Source: a bacterium
GTDB taxonomy: Bacteria > Actinomycetota > Acidimicrobiia > Spongiisociales > UBA11373
Direction of reading: 5' to 3'
DNA: 7,558 nucleotides
NCBI GenBank assembly: GCA_013202595.1
Contig: JABMPV010000094.1
Location: 1-7,558 of the forward strand
Shown piece by piece: positions 1 through 5,943 of the stretch. The position numbers and the translations under genes are program-made. Numbering within the stretch: the first letter of the stretch is position 1; each line of letters begins with the position of its first letter. The notes beneath the pieces are model-generated. The model worked only from the letters and a program-made list of their open reading frames with translations. It had not been told where the DNA came from and searched no databases.

Positions 1-351
1 GATGAAGAACTGGCTGCCGTTGGTGTTGGGTCCGGCGTTGGCCATGGCGACGGTGCCGCGGTCGTAGCCTCCGGGGCCTTCGAGTTCGTCACGGAACTTG
101 TAGCCGGGGCCGCCTGTGCCTGTTCCGGTTGGGTCGCCGCCCTGGATCATGAAGCCCTTGATGACCCTGTGGAAGATGACCCCGTCGTAGAAGCCCTCGC
201 CGGCGAGGAAGACGAAGTTGTTCACCGCAAGAGGAGCCTCTGCGGGGAGGAACTCGATGGCGATGTCACCGAGATTGGTGTGCAGTGTCGCCGTGTAGGC
301 GCCGTCGAGGTCGATCGTCAGATTGGGCTGGTTGGAGTATGGAGTGGCCAC
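1..351 (-). CDS. Cyclophilin-type peptidyl-prolyl cis-trans isomerase (C-terminus cut by window edge)
   Basis: This gene encodes a cyclophilin-fold isomerase that interconverts cis and trans X-Pro bonds and helps protein folding. The 117 visible residues include the family core: FHRVIKGFMIQGGD at about residues 60-73, where Arg62, Phe67, Met68 and Gln70 match the active-site set of CypA, then GTVAMANAGPNTNGSQFFI at 99-117. The remaining C-terminus, about 50-60 residues in typical bacterial single-domain members, lies beyond the left edge. I chose a GTG start at 351-349 because AAGGA/GAGG sits 5-10 nt upstream (plus positions 357-365) and the protein then opens VATPYSNQPNLTIDL, close to the usual beginning of the domain. 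No signal peptide or membrane segment is visible, so it is probably cytoplasmic. It is transcribed divergently from the DsbA-like gene at 460. The family call is firm; the exact substrate is unknown. Confidence 0.95.
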   Translation of the reverse strand, partial: MATPYSNQPNLTIDLDGAYTATLHTNLGDIAIEFLPAEAPLAVNNFVFLAGEGFYDGVIFHRVIKGFMIQGGDPTGTGTGGPGYKFRDELEGPGGYDRGTVAMANAGPNTNGSQFFI

Positions 352-356
352 TGTGG

Positions 357-366
357 TCCTTCCTCT
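357..366 (-). promoter_or_regulatory. Ribosome binding site of the cyclophilin gene
   Basis: On the minus strand AGAGGAAGGA lies 5 nt before the GTG at 351. It is one of only two purine-rich Shine-Dalgarno candidates in the window and supports the GTG start. A possible -10 hexamer, TAGGGT, lies further upstream (plus 379-384), but I see no convincing -35 to go with it. Confidence 0.7.
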
Positions 367-445
367 GTGCCGGGCCACACCCTACGCCCTATCGGGCCCC
401 AGACCCTGTTTGTCGCGAGTCGACCGGGTTGCATCCGGGCGCATC

Positions 446-451
446 TACCGT
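446..451 (+). promoter_or_regulatory. Putative -10 hexamer TACCGT for a leaderless DsbA-like mRNA
   Basis: TACCGT fits the actinobacterial -10 pattern TANNNT and ends 8 nt before the ATG at 460. No Shine-Dalgarno sequence is present, so transcription probably starts at or next to the ATG. No clear -35 is visible. The same arrangement recurs at several other starts in this window. Confidence 0.4.
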
Positions 452-459
452 TCCAGTCG

Positions 460-1038
460 ATGCGATTTGAAATCACCTTCGATTACTTGTGTCCCTTCGC
501 CCGCAATGTGAACGAGGCGATCGTCGCCGGTGTCCGCGCCGGCGAACCATGGGAGCCGACCTTCCGGGCGTTCTCACTGAGCCAGGTCCACCTGGAACCG
601 GATGATCCGCCGGTCTGGGCGGCCTCGTTCGATCAGGCGTCTGGCATCTTGGCCCTCACCTGGGGGTTGGCCGTGCGAGACGCGTTCCCCGATCGGTTCC
701 TCGATGCGCACCTGGCCCTGTTTGGCGCAAGGCACGATCAGGGCCTCGACATCAGCGACCCGGATGTGGTGCGGCAGGCGATGGCCGGGGCGGGTCTCGA
801 TCCCGATGACGTCGCAGCGACTGTCGCCACAGGTGTTCCTCTGACTGCTCTCGAGAGCGACCACACAGGTGCCGTCGCTGATTACTCGGTGTTCGGTGTT
901 CCGACGCTGTTGCTCGGCGGCGAGGGCGTCTACCTCCGCATGATGCAGCGCGGCGACGTCGAAGGGTTCCGACGCGTGCTCGACATGGCGGCGTGGACAG
1001 ACCTCAACGAGTTCAAGCGCACCACCATCTCCCGTTAG
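460..1038 (+). CDS. DsbA/FrnE-family thioredoxin-fold protein with CPFA instead of CxxC
   Basis: This 192-residue protein has the layout of the DsbA-like family that includes FrnE, 2-hydroxychromene-2-carboxylate isomerase and mycothiol-dependent reductases. A beta strand, EITFDYL, leads into Cys11-Pro12-Phe13-Ala14 at the start of helix 1. A helical insert follows, and the cis-proline loop is GVPT at 146-149 (Pro148). The second active-site cysteine is absent, so it probably does not act as a classical dithiol oxidase; a monothiol or thiol-cofactor-dependent role is possible (inference). No signal peptide is seen, which suggests a cytoplasmic protein. The open frame extends upstream to 169, but that part is antisense to the cyclophilin gene. 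The ATG at 460 gives the expected domain start and has a TACCGT hexamer 8 nt before it. Its TAG overlaps the TAA of the convergent acyl-CoA dehydrogenase gene. Confidence 0.85.
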   Translation: MRFEITFDYLCPFARNVNEAIVAGVRAGEPWEPTFRAFSLSQVHLEPDDPPVWAASFDQASGILALTWGLAVRDAFPDRFLDAHLALFGARHDQGLDISDPDVVRQAMAGAGLDPDDVAATVATGVPLTALESDHTGAVADYSVFGVPTLLLGGEGVYLRMMQRGDVEGFRRVLDMAAWTDLNEFKRTTISR

Positions 1039-2819
1039 GGAGCGAGTGCATCCGGGCCGATGACGAACAGATCGGCCGCTCCTGCGGTAGTCGCCGACAG
1101 CAGACCCCGGACCGTCGGCAGCATGTTTGCCGCGTAGAACCGGGCCGTCGCGGCCTTGGCCGTCCCGAAGTCTCCGGTGCCTGCTGCGGCCAATGCGCCC
1201 CTGGCCAGCACCCATCCTCCGAGCAACGTCCCGAACATGGTGGTGTAGGGCGTGGCCCCGGCGAGTCCGTCGTTGGGCGACTCCCGCATGCATGCGAGGA
1301 GCCAGGCACCGGCTTCGTCGAGTGCGTCGGTGGCATCCGCCAACGGCCCGGCGATCACCGCCAGATCGGAATCTGCGGACTCGAGGTCGGTAATGGTGGA
1401 GCGGACCTCGGCCAGGAGTTCGGCCACTGCCTCGCCGCCACGCAGCGGCAGTTTGCGCATGGCAAGATCCTGAGCCTGGATGCCGTTGGTGCCTTCGTAG
1501 ATGGGAGCGATCCTCGCATCCCGCCACCACTGGGCGGCACCGGTCTCCTCGACGTATCCCATGCCGCCGTGCACCTGGATGCCCAGCGAGGCGATCTCGA
1601 CGCCGAGGTCTGTGCCCCATGCCTTGGAGATGGGGGTGAGGATCGAGGCACGCTCGGATGCCTGTTCCCGCACGTTCTCGTCGGGGTGCGATGTGGCCAG
1701 GTCGATGGCTTCGCCGTTGAGGTACATCACGCCGCGCATGGCTTCGGAGTTGGCCCGCATCTGCATCAGCATCCGCCGAACATCGGGATGATCGACGATC
1801 GGTGACGACTCGGTCTTCGGTGCGCCGATGGCTCGCCCCTGGGTGCGTTCGATGGCGTACTCCACTGCCTGCTGATAGGACCGCTGAGCCATTGCGAGAC
1901 CTTCGAGGCCAACCTGCAGGCGGGCGTTGTTCATCATCGTGAACATGTACCGCATGCCCTGGTTCTCCTCGCCGACCAGGTAGCCGACGGATCCTTCGCC
2001 GGCGTCGCCGAACGACAGCACACATGTTGGGCTCCCGTGGATACCCAACTTGTGCTCGATGGAGACGCAGGTCACGTCGTTGGCTGCACCGATCGAGCCG
2101 TCCGACTCGACGAGAAACTTCGGCACGATGAAGCAGGAGATGCCCCGTGTCCCCGGCGGCGAGTCGGGGGTGCGGGCGAGGACCATATGGATGATGTTGT
2201 CGGTGAGGTCGTGGTCGCCCCAGGTGATGAAGATCTTGGTGCCCGTGATCCTGTAGGTCCCATCGTCCTGAGGAACTGCCTTGGTGGTCAGGGCTCCGAC
2301 ATCCGACCCTGCCTGGGCTTCGGTGAGGACCATGGTCCCCGTCCACTCGCCGGTGACGAGCTTCTCCAGGTACGTGCCCTGCTGTTCCTCGGTGCCGTGC
2401 TCGATGAGCAGTTCATCTGCCGCATACGTGAGCATCGGGCACAGTGAGAACGCCATGTCGGATTGCGTCAGCATCTCCTGGATGGCCATGCCGGCCACGT
2501 AGGGGAGGCCGCCGCCGCCCCACTGTTCCGGGAAGGCGGCCGCCAGCCAGCCGGCCTCGACGAGCATCGCATAGGCCTCTTTGTATCCGTCGGGCGTGGT
2601 CAGCGTCCCGTCCTCGTTCCGGATGGTGCCGACCGAGTCGCCGATGCGACAGAGAGGAGCGATGACCTCGGCCATGAATCGGCCTGCTTCGGACAGCACG
2701 CTGTCGAGGAGGTCGGCATCGATGTGGGCGTACTCGTCGATGGTTCGGAGCCGCTCGAGATCGACGAGGTCGGTGAGGGCAAAGCTGATGTCCGCGAGGG
2801 GAGGTCGATAGTCGCTCAT
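1035..2819 (-). CDS. Acyl-CoA dehydrogenase, DmdC-like long subfamily
   Basis: This 594-residue FAD flavoprotein should oxidise an acyl-CoA to the trans-2-enoyl-CoA and pass electrons to ETF. Domains in order are an N-terminal extension (MSDYRPPLADISFALTDL, typical of the long subfamily), the helical N domain, the middle beta domain with MVLTEAQAGSDV at 163-174 and TGTKIFITWG at 192-201, and the catalytic C domain with QVHGGMGYVEE at 415-425. The catalytic base is Glu442 in IYEGTNGIQ. A C-terminal helical extension of about 130 residues follows, as in enzymes annotated as 3-methylmercaptopropionyl-CoA dehydrogenase (DmdC), while ordinary members have about 380-400 residues. The subfamily is often over-annotated as DmdC, so the substrate is uncertain: it could be a medium- or long-chain acyl-CoA. 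The start fits the family N-terminus and has no Shine-Dalgarno sequence. It stands alone, facing the DsbA-like gene tail to tail. Confidence 0.95.
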   Translation of the reverse strand: MSDYRPPLADISFALTDLVDLERLRTIDEYAHIDADLLDSVLSEAGRFMAEVIAPLCRIGDSVGTIRNEDGTLTTPDGYKEAYAMLVEAGWLAAAFPEQWGGGGLPYVAGMAIQEMLTQSDMAFSLCPMLTYAADELLIEHGTEEQQGTYLEKLVTGEWTGTMVLTEAQAGSDVGALTTKAVPQDDGTYRITGTKIFITWGDHDLTDNIIHMVLARTPDSPPGTRGISCFIVPKFLVESDGSIGAANDVTCVSIEHKLGIHGSPTCVLSFGDAGEGSVGYLVGEENQGMRYMFTMMNNARLQVGLEGLAMAQRSYQQAVEYAIERTQGRAIGAPKTESSPIVDHPDVRRMLMQMRANSEAMRGVMYLNGEAIDLATSHPDENVREQASERASILTPISKAWGTDLGVEIASLGIQVHGGMGYVEETGAAQWWRDARIAPIYEGTNGIQAQDLAMRKLPLRGGEAVAELLAEVRSTITDLESADSDLAVIAGPLADATDALDEAGAWLLACMRESPNDGLAGATPYTTMFGTLLGGWVLARGALAAAGTGDFGTAKAATARFYAANMLPTVRGLLSATTAGAADLFVIGPDALAP

Positions 2820-2825
2820 GCACAG

Positions 2826-2831
2826 AGGCTA
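2826..2831 (-). promoter_or_regulatory. Putative -10 hexamer TAGCCT for a leaderless acyl-CoA dehydrogenase mRNA
   Basis: On the minus strand TAGCCT ends 6 nt before the ATG at 2819. The short spacing and the lack of a Shine-Dalgarno sequence point to a leaderless transcript. No good -35 is recognisable. Confidence 0.4.
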
Positions 2832-2994
2832 CGCATCTTCGGGAGCGAGTATGCCGGTTGGTGCGCATCGCCCACTTCGGGGTGCCTGGGGTGATATCGG
2901 GTTCCCGAAGGAGCACACAGAGAACCAATTCGGGATGCACCGCTGTGGTCGCGATCGCTATTCTTCGCGTCGCAGATATTGCGAGTTCACCGCG

Positions 2995-3003
2995 TTGTCC
3001 ACA
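2995..3003 (+). promoter_or_regulatory. DnaA box (TTGTCCACA)
   Basis: TTGTCCACA is the DnaA-box form known from high-GC actinobacteria. It lies about 100 bp upstream of the RRM start. A one-mismatch copy in the opposite orientation (TGTGGATCA) is at 3047-3055, but the same 9-mer also occurs by chance inside the SGNH gene at 4054-4062, so that second site carries little weight. There is no dnaA or dnaN gene or AT-rich unwinding region, so this is not an origin; a regulatory or titration site is possible. Confidence 0.35.
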
Positions 3004-3056
3004 GGGGCTGTACTCCTCTGGTCCGCCGGGATTTGTCGTCTTTGTCTGTGGATCAA

Positions 3057-3074
3057 GCCGGGGCAGCACCCGGC
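3057..3074 (+). promoter_or_regulatory. GC-rich hairpin in the leader of the RRM gene
   Basis: GCCGGG at 3057-3062 pairs perfectly with CCCGGC at 3069-3074 across a 6-nt loop, GCAGCA. It ends 9 nt before the GAGAGG ribosome binding site at 3084. If transcription starts upstream of it, the hairpin would form in the 5' leader and could affect ribosome access or act as a protein-binding site. No U-tract follows, so it is not a standard terminator. Confidence 0.4.
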
Positions 3075-3083
3075 AGGTAGATA

Positions 3084-3089
3084 GAGAGG
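3084..3089 (+). promoter_or_regulatory. Probable ribosome binding site of the RRM gene
   Basis: GAGAGG lies 13 nt before the ATG at 3103. This is longer than the usual 5-9 nt, so initiation may be weak or may depend on leader folding. No other in-frame start gives a complete RRM, which supports the ATG at 3103. Confidence 0.45.
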
Positions 3090-3102
3090 CAGCAGCCCGG
3101 AC

Positions 3103-3360
3103 ATGAATATCTATGTTGGGAACCTTCCCTTCAACTTCACTTCGGAGGACCTGGAGAATCTGTTCGTCGAGTACGGCACAGTGGACTCCGCGCAGGTCAT
3201 CCAGGATCGCGACACCAACCGCTCCCGCGGGTTCGGGTTCGTCGAGATGGCTTCGGATGATGAGGCACGCAAGGCCATCGAGGAGCTCGACGGAGCCGAC
3301 GGCGGAGGACGCAGCCTCACCGTGAATGAGGCACGTCCCCGTACTGATCGCCGCAACTAG
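3103..3360 (+). CDS. RRM-type RNA-binding protein
   Basis: This 85-residue protein is a single RNA recognition motif. RNP2 is IYVGNL at residues 3-8 and RNP1 is RGFGFVEM at 42-49, with the aromatic residues Tyr4, Phe44 and Phe46 in the positions that stack on RNA bases. The beta-alpha-beta-beta-alpha-beta order is complete and ends with a basic tail, ARPRTDRRN, that may add RNA affinity. Length and motifs match the small bacterial RRM proteins related to cyanobacterial Rbp proteins, several of which are cold- or stress-regulated. A role as an RNA chaperone or post-transcriptional regulator is inferred. It is monocistronic: the leader holds a hairpin and a DnaA box, and a strong hairpin follows the stop codon by 17 nt. 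The family call is firm, but targets cannot be read from sequence. Confidence 0.95.
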   Translation: MNIYVGNLPFNFTSEDLENLFVEYGTVDSAQVIQDRDTNRSRGFGFVEMASDDEARKAIEELDGADGGGRSLTVNEARPRTDRRN

Positions 3361-3377
3361 CGGAATCGATCTTCGAG

Positions 3378-3405
3378 GAATCCGGAGGGTCAGCTCTCCG
3401 GATTC
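3378..3405. terminator. Bidirectional hairpin terminator without U-tract
   Basis: GAATCCGGAG (3378-3387) and CTCCGGATTC (3396-3405) form a perfect 10-bp stem. A G-T and a G-C pair can extend it to 12 bp around the tetraloop TCAG. It lies between the convergent ends of the RRM gene (stop at 3358-3360) and the SGNH gene (stop at 3434-3436), so it can serve both. No T-run follows on either strand, as is common for high-GC actinobacterial hairpin terminators. Confidence 0.75.
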
Positions 3406-3433
3406 GTCGCGTCCGGGGCAGAAGCGCCACCCG

Positions 3434-4459
3434 TCACGATCTGGGCGGCAGACCGAGGTCGTCGATGATGACCTGGGCCACCATGTCGGTCAGCTTGTAG
3501 GCGCCATCCCATGTGTAGTGAGCGCCATCGGGGGTGCGCATCGCAACGAGGTCGCCGGATGAGTTCTCCAGGAGCGTTGAGAACTCGCCGTCATCATCGG
3601 CGAAGAAGTCGTACACGTCGATGAAGGTCACCAGGTCACGCTCTGATGCGGCCTCGGCATAGATCGCGTTCATGATCCGGACGTTGGCGCTGAATGCTTC
3701 GTCGCGCATGATCGGCAGGCCGAGCCAGTACATCTCCTCGACGCCCGACGCCAGGACGATGTCCATCACCTCCAGCACCCGCTCCTTGTACAGCGCCTGC
3801 CACGCCTCATCCGACGGCGCCACCAGCACGTTGTCGACGTAGGTCTCCTGGCCGTCGTTGCCCCCGTATTGGGCAACCACCACGTCGGCCTGGACCACAG
3901 GGAGTCGGGCCGTGACGTGAGCCGGCCAGTCGAAGACGTCGGGGCGGATGAGGCCGGAGATGAATCGGAAGTCGATCTCGGTTTCGACTGCCCCGGTCTC
4001 GGCGATGTCGGCTTGCAGCGACGGCCCCGAGTGCTCGATGAACGAGTCGCCGATGATCCACAACTTCAGTGGCTCATCGGCCGTGTAGACCGGCCGGGCG
4101 GCGAAGGTCGTGGTAGTCGTGCTGCTGGTGGTGGTCACGCCCGGGTCGGGTGCGATGGTCGTGGATGTGGTGGTCGTCGTGACTGCCACGGCGGCGGAGT
4201 CGTCCCCCTTTCCCAGAAGACTGTCGAGCATCGCTCTCGGTCGATCCAGCCGGAAGGTGTCGCTGATGGAGACGATGGGTTCCATCACCCCAACGGCGAT
4301 CGCCCGGGTCCTGCTGCCCAGTGGCTGGCGTTCTGCCGTCTTCAGCAGCGTGTCGCTGTTGAGGAACGTAGCCATGACCAGGGCGACCAGGACCGTCAAC
4401 AGTGCGTGTGCGGCCGGTCTCAGTCGGCGGCCCTCGGTGGTGCGCTTGCTGCTCGTCAT
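3434..4459 (-). CDS. Membrane-anchored SGNH hydrolase-like protein (DUF459/AlgX-J-like), partner of MBOAT
   Basis: This 341-residue protein has a short basic N-terminus, one membrane segment at about 16-34, a spacer, a Thr/Ser-rich linker at about 94-118, and then an extracytoplasmic SGNH domain. Block I is IGDSF (136-140; nucleophile Ser139), the oxyanion-loop motif is YGGND (198-202), and the catalytic pair is in PDGAHYTWDG (Asp311, His314). All catalytic residues are present. In AlgJ/AlgX and DUF459 systems such proteins receive or transfer acyl groups delivered across the membrane by an MBOAT protein, usually modifying a glycan. That role is inferred here from domain and neighbour. The ATG at 4459 overlaps the MBOAT TGA as TGATG, with no separate Shine-Dalgarno sequence, so translation is probably coupled. 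An esterase activity is the main alternative. No polysaccharide synthesis genes are in view to identify the acceptor. Confidence 0.85.
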   Translation of the reverse strand: MTSSKRTTEGRRLRPAAHALLTVLVALVMATFLNSDTLLKTAERQPLGSRTRAIAVGVMEPIVSISDTFRLDRPRAMLDSLLGKGDDSAAVAVTTTTTSTTIAPDPGVTTTSSTTTTTFAARPVYTADEPLKLWIIGDSFIEHSGPSLQADIAETGAVETEIDFRFISGLIRPDVFDWPAHVTARLPVVQADVVVAQYGGNDGQETYVDNVLVAPSDEAWQALYKERVLEVMDIVLASGVEEMYWLGLPIMRDEAFSANVRIMNAIYAEAASERDLVTFIDVYDFFADDDGEFSTLLENSSGDLVAMRTPDGAHYTWDGAYKLTDMVAQVIIDDLGLPPRS

Positions 4460-5883
4460 CAGAACTGGAAGTAGATGAAGGCGGCTACGCCTTCAGGGCC
4501 GAGAGCGTCGATGATCACCAGGGTGAACGCGAGGGCGAGACCCTGGACGGCCGGCCCGAGTCTCGAGAACGCGATCAGGCCGTGATTGACAGTCGACTTG
4601 GACACGTATTGGGCGCCGATCCCCACAGCAATCGCCAGGAGGACGCCCGGTGTGATCAGCGTGGCTCCCGCTCCGAAGGCGGTCACTACGCGCCCGAGCA
4701 GTTCGAGGGCCGTTCCGACCGAGTCGGCTCTGAAGAACACCCAGGCGATCGTGATCAGGTGGAACGTCCAGATGCGCCGCAGAGCATTGCCGATGGGGGA
4801 GTCGGGTTCGGGGATGTTCCTGGCGTCTCGGTAGCGCTCCAGCATCCGCTCACCGGTCAACCAGATGGCGTGCAGGCCTCCCCACACCACGAAGCGCCAC
4901 GCCGCTCCGTGCCAGAGTCCCCCGAGGAGCATCGTCAGCATCAGGTTGCGGTAGGTGAGCAGTGATCTGCCCCTGTTGCCTCCGAGCGGCACATAGAGGT
5001 AGTCCCGCAGCCATCGCGAGAGCGTCATGTGCCATCGGCGCCAGAAGTCCCTGACGTTGAGTGCGGCATACGGCGAATTGAAGTTGTCGGGCAGCTTGAA
5101 GCCGAGGAGCAGGGAGACGCCGATCGCGATATCGCTGTACGCGCTGAAGTCGGCGTAGATCTGCACCGAGTAGGCGTACATCGCGATGAGGATCTCGAGG
5201 CCGCCGTGGAACTGGGGCCCTGCGAAGACCTGATCGACGATGTTGGTGGCCAGGAAGTCCGCGATCACCACCTTCTTGGCCAGGCCGATGGCGATGAGAT
5301 AGAAGGCCTTCGTGGTGTCCAATCGCCGGGGATCCCTCGGAGGGTTCAACTGGGGGAGGAACTCGGTTCCTCGAACGATCGGCCCGGCCACCAACTGGGG
5401 GAAGAAGGCCAGGTAGACGGCCGCATCCAGCCACGGGGACGCCTGGAGATCGCCCCGGTAGACATCGATGACGTAGCTGATCGCCTGGAAGGTGAAGAAG
5501 GAGATGCCGACGGGCAGGATCACCTCGAGGAGGGGCGGATTTGCCTCGAGGCCTATCCGCCCGAGCACCGATGTCACCGACGTGACGAAGAACCCGTAGT
5601 ACTTGAAGAAGGCGAGCGCGCCGAGGTCGGCCGTGAGGGCACCGATGAGCGCCCAGCGTCGGGTGCTTTGCGATTCGGCGCGGGAGATGACCATCGCGGC
5701 GCCCTGGTTGACGATGGTGACCCCGGCCAGCAACCCCATGAACCGCCAGTCCCACGACCCGTAGAAGTAGTACGAGGCGATGAGCATGAAGACGCGCCAT
5801 CTGGTCTTGTGCTGCATGAGCAGCCAGTTCCCGAGAAACACGATCGGGAAGAAGATGGCGAATTGGACGGTGGGGAAGAGCAC
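4459..5883 (-). CDS. MBOAT-family membrane O-acyltransferase (AlgI-like)
   Basis: This 474-residue polytopic membrane protein should carry acyl (commonly acetyl) groups from a cytoplasmic donor across the membrane for transfer to an exported glycan. It starts MLFPTVQFAIFF, the family opening. The middle has FFKYYGFF (92-99), VGISFFTFQAISYVIDVYRG (125-144), FFPQLVAGPIVR (160-171) and YADFSAYSDIAIG (243-255). The two conserved histidines are His285 in FWRRWHMTLSRWLRDYLY and His325 in GGLWHGAAW, the latter being the expected catalytic residue. The C-terminus FIYFQF is also typical, so the protein is complete. The start is GTG at 5883-5881, with no Shine-Dalgarno sequence and a TAGAGT hexamer 9 nt upstream. 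The gene follows the SDR gene by 60 bp and overlaps the SGNH gene by one base. The final acceptor molecule is unknown. Confidence 0.93.
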   Translation of the reverse strand: MLFPTVQFAIFFPIVFLGNWLLMQHKTRWRVFMLIASYYFYGSWDWRFMGLLAGVTIVNQGAAMVISRAESQSTRRWALIGALTADLGALAFFKYYGFFVTSVTSVLGRIGLEANPPLLEVILPVGISFFTFQAISYVIDVYRGDLQASPWLDAAVYLAFFPQLVAGPIVRGTEFLPQLNPPRDPRRLDTTKAFYLIAIGLAKKVVIADFLATNIVDQVFAGPQFHGGLEILIAMYAYSVQIYADFSAYSDIAIGVSLLLGFKLPDNFNSPYAALNVRDFWRRWHMTLSRWLRDYLYVPLGGNRGRSLLTYRNLMLTMLLGGLWHGAAWRFVVWGGLHAIWLTGERMLERYRDARNIPEPDSPIGNALRRIWTFHLITIAWVFFRADSVGTALELLGRVVTAFGAGATLITPGVLLAIAVGIGAQYVSKSTVNHGLIAFSRLGPAVQGLALAFTLVIIDALGPEGVAAFIYFQF

Positions 5884-5892
5884 GCTGGGAAG

Positions 5893-5898
5893 ACTCTA
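5893..5898 (-). promoter_or_regulatory. Putative -10 hexamer TAGAGT for the MBOAT-SGNH operon
   Basis: On the minus strand TAGAGT ends 9 nt before the MBOAT GTG at 5883, within the 60-bp gap after the SDR stop. If active it would give a nearly leaderless transcript and make the MBOAT-SGNH pair independent of the SDR gene. No clear -35 is present, so read-through from the SDR gene remains possible. Confidence 0.3.
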
Positions 5899-5943
5899 TT
5901 TCACCGGACCGTTTCGGGCGTGCTTCTGAACTGAGACCATGCC

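Larger units (their letters stand above)
2820..3102. other. Divergent intergenic region with DnaA box, TTCGGG repeats and leader hairpin
   Basis: These 283 bp separate the divergent acyl-CoA dehydrogenase and RRM genes, and I see no convincing coding frame. The left part has TTCGGG at 2838, 2876 and 2929 and its inverse CCCGAA at 2904-2909. CTTCGGG at 2875-2881 and CCCGAAG at 2904-2910 form a 7-bp inverted repeat. The palindrome GCGATCGC is at 2951-2958. The right part has a perfect TTGTCCACA and a GC-rich hairpin just before the RRM ribosome binding site. No tRNA or other structured RNA gene was recognised. Confidence 0.6.

Noticed and set aside
169..459. N-terminal extension of the DsbA-like frame back to 169
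   Set aside because: These 97 codons are antisense to the cyclophilin gene and are not domain-like. The thioredoxin-fold strand begins right after the ATG at 460.
574..2346. A 590-codon open frame on the minus strand, overlapping the acyl-CoA dehydrogenase in another frame
   Set aside because: Its product is dominated by Arg, His and Gly with no recognisable domain, as expected for an off-frame reading of a high-GC gene. The overlapping frame has full acyl-CoA dehydrogenase motifs.
2995..3055. Replication origin suggested by DnaA-box-like sites
   Set aside because: Only one perfect box, no AT-rich unwinding element, and no dnaA, dnaN or parAB nearby.
4107..4195. Repetitive GTCGTGGT-like tract that could be read as tandem repeats or a CRISPR-like array
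   Set aside because: It is simply the coding sequence of the Thr-rich linker of the SGNH protein; there are no regular spacers and no cas genes.
5029..5934. A 301-codon open frame on the plus strand opposite the MBOAT gene
   Set aside because: Highly charged Glu/Asp/Arg-rich antisense product with no motif; the opposite strand encodes an intact MBOAT protein.
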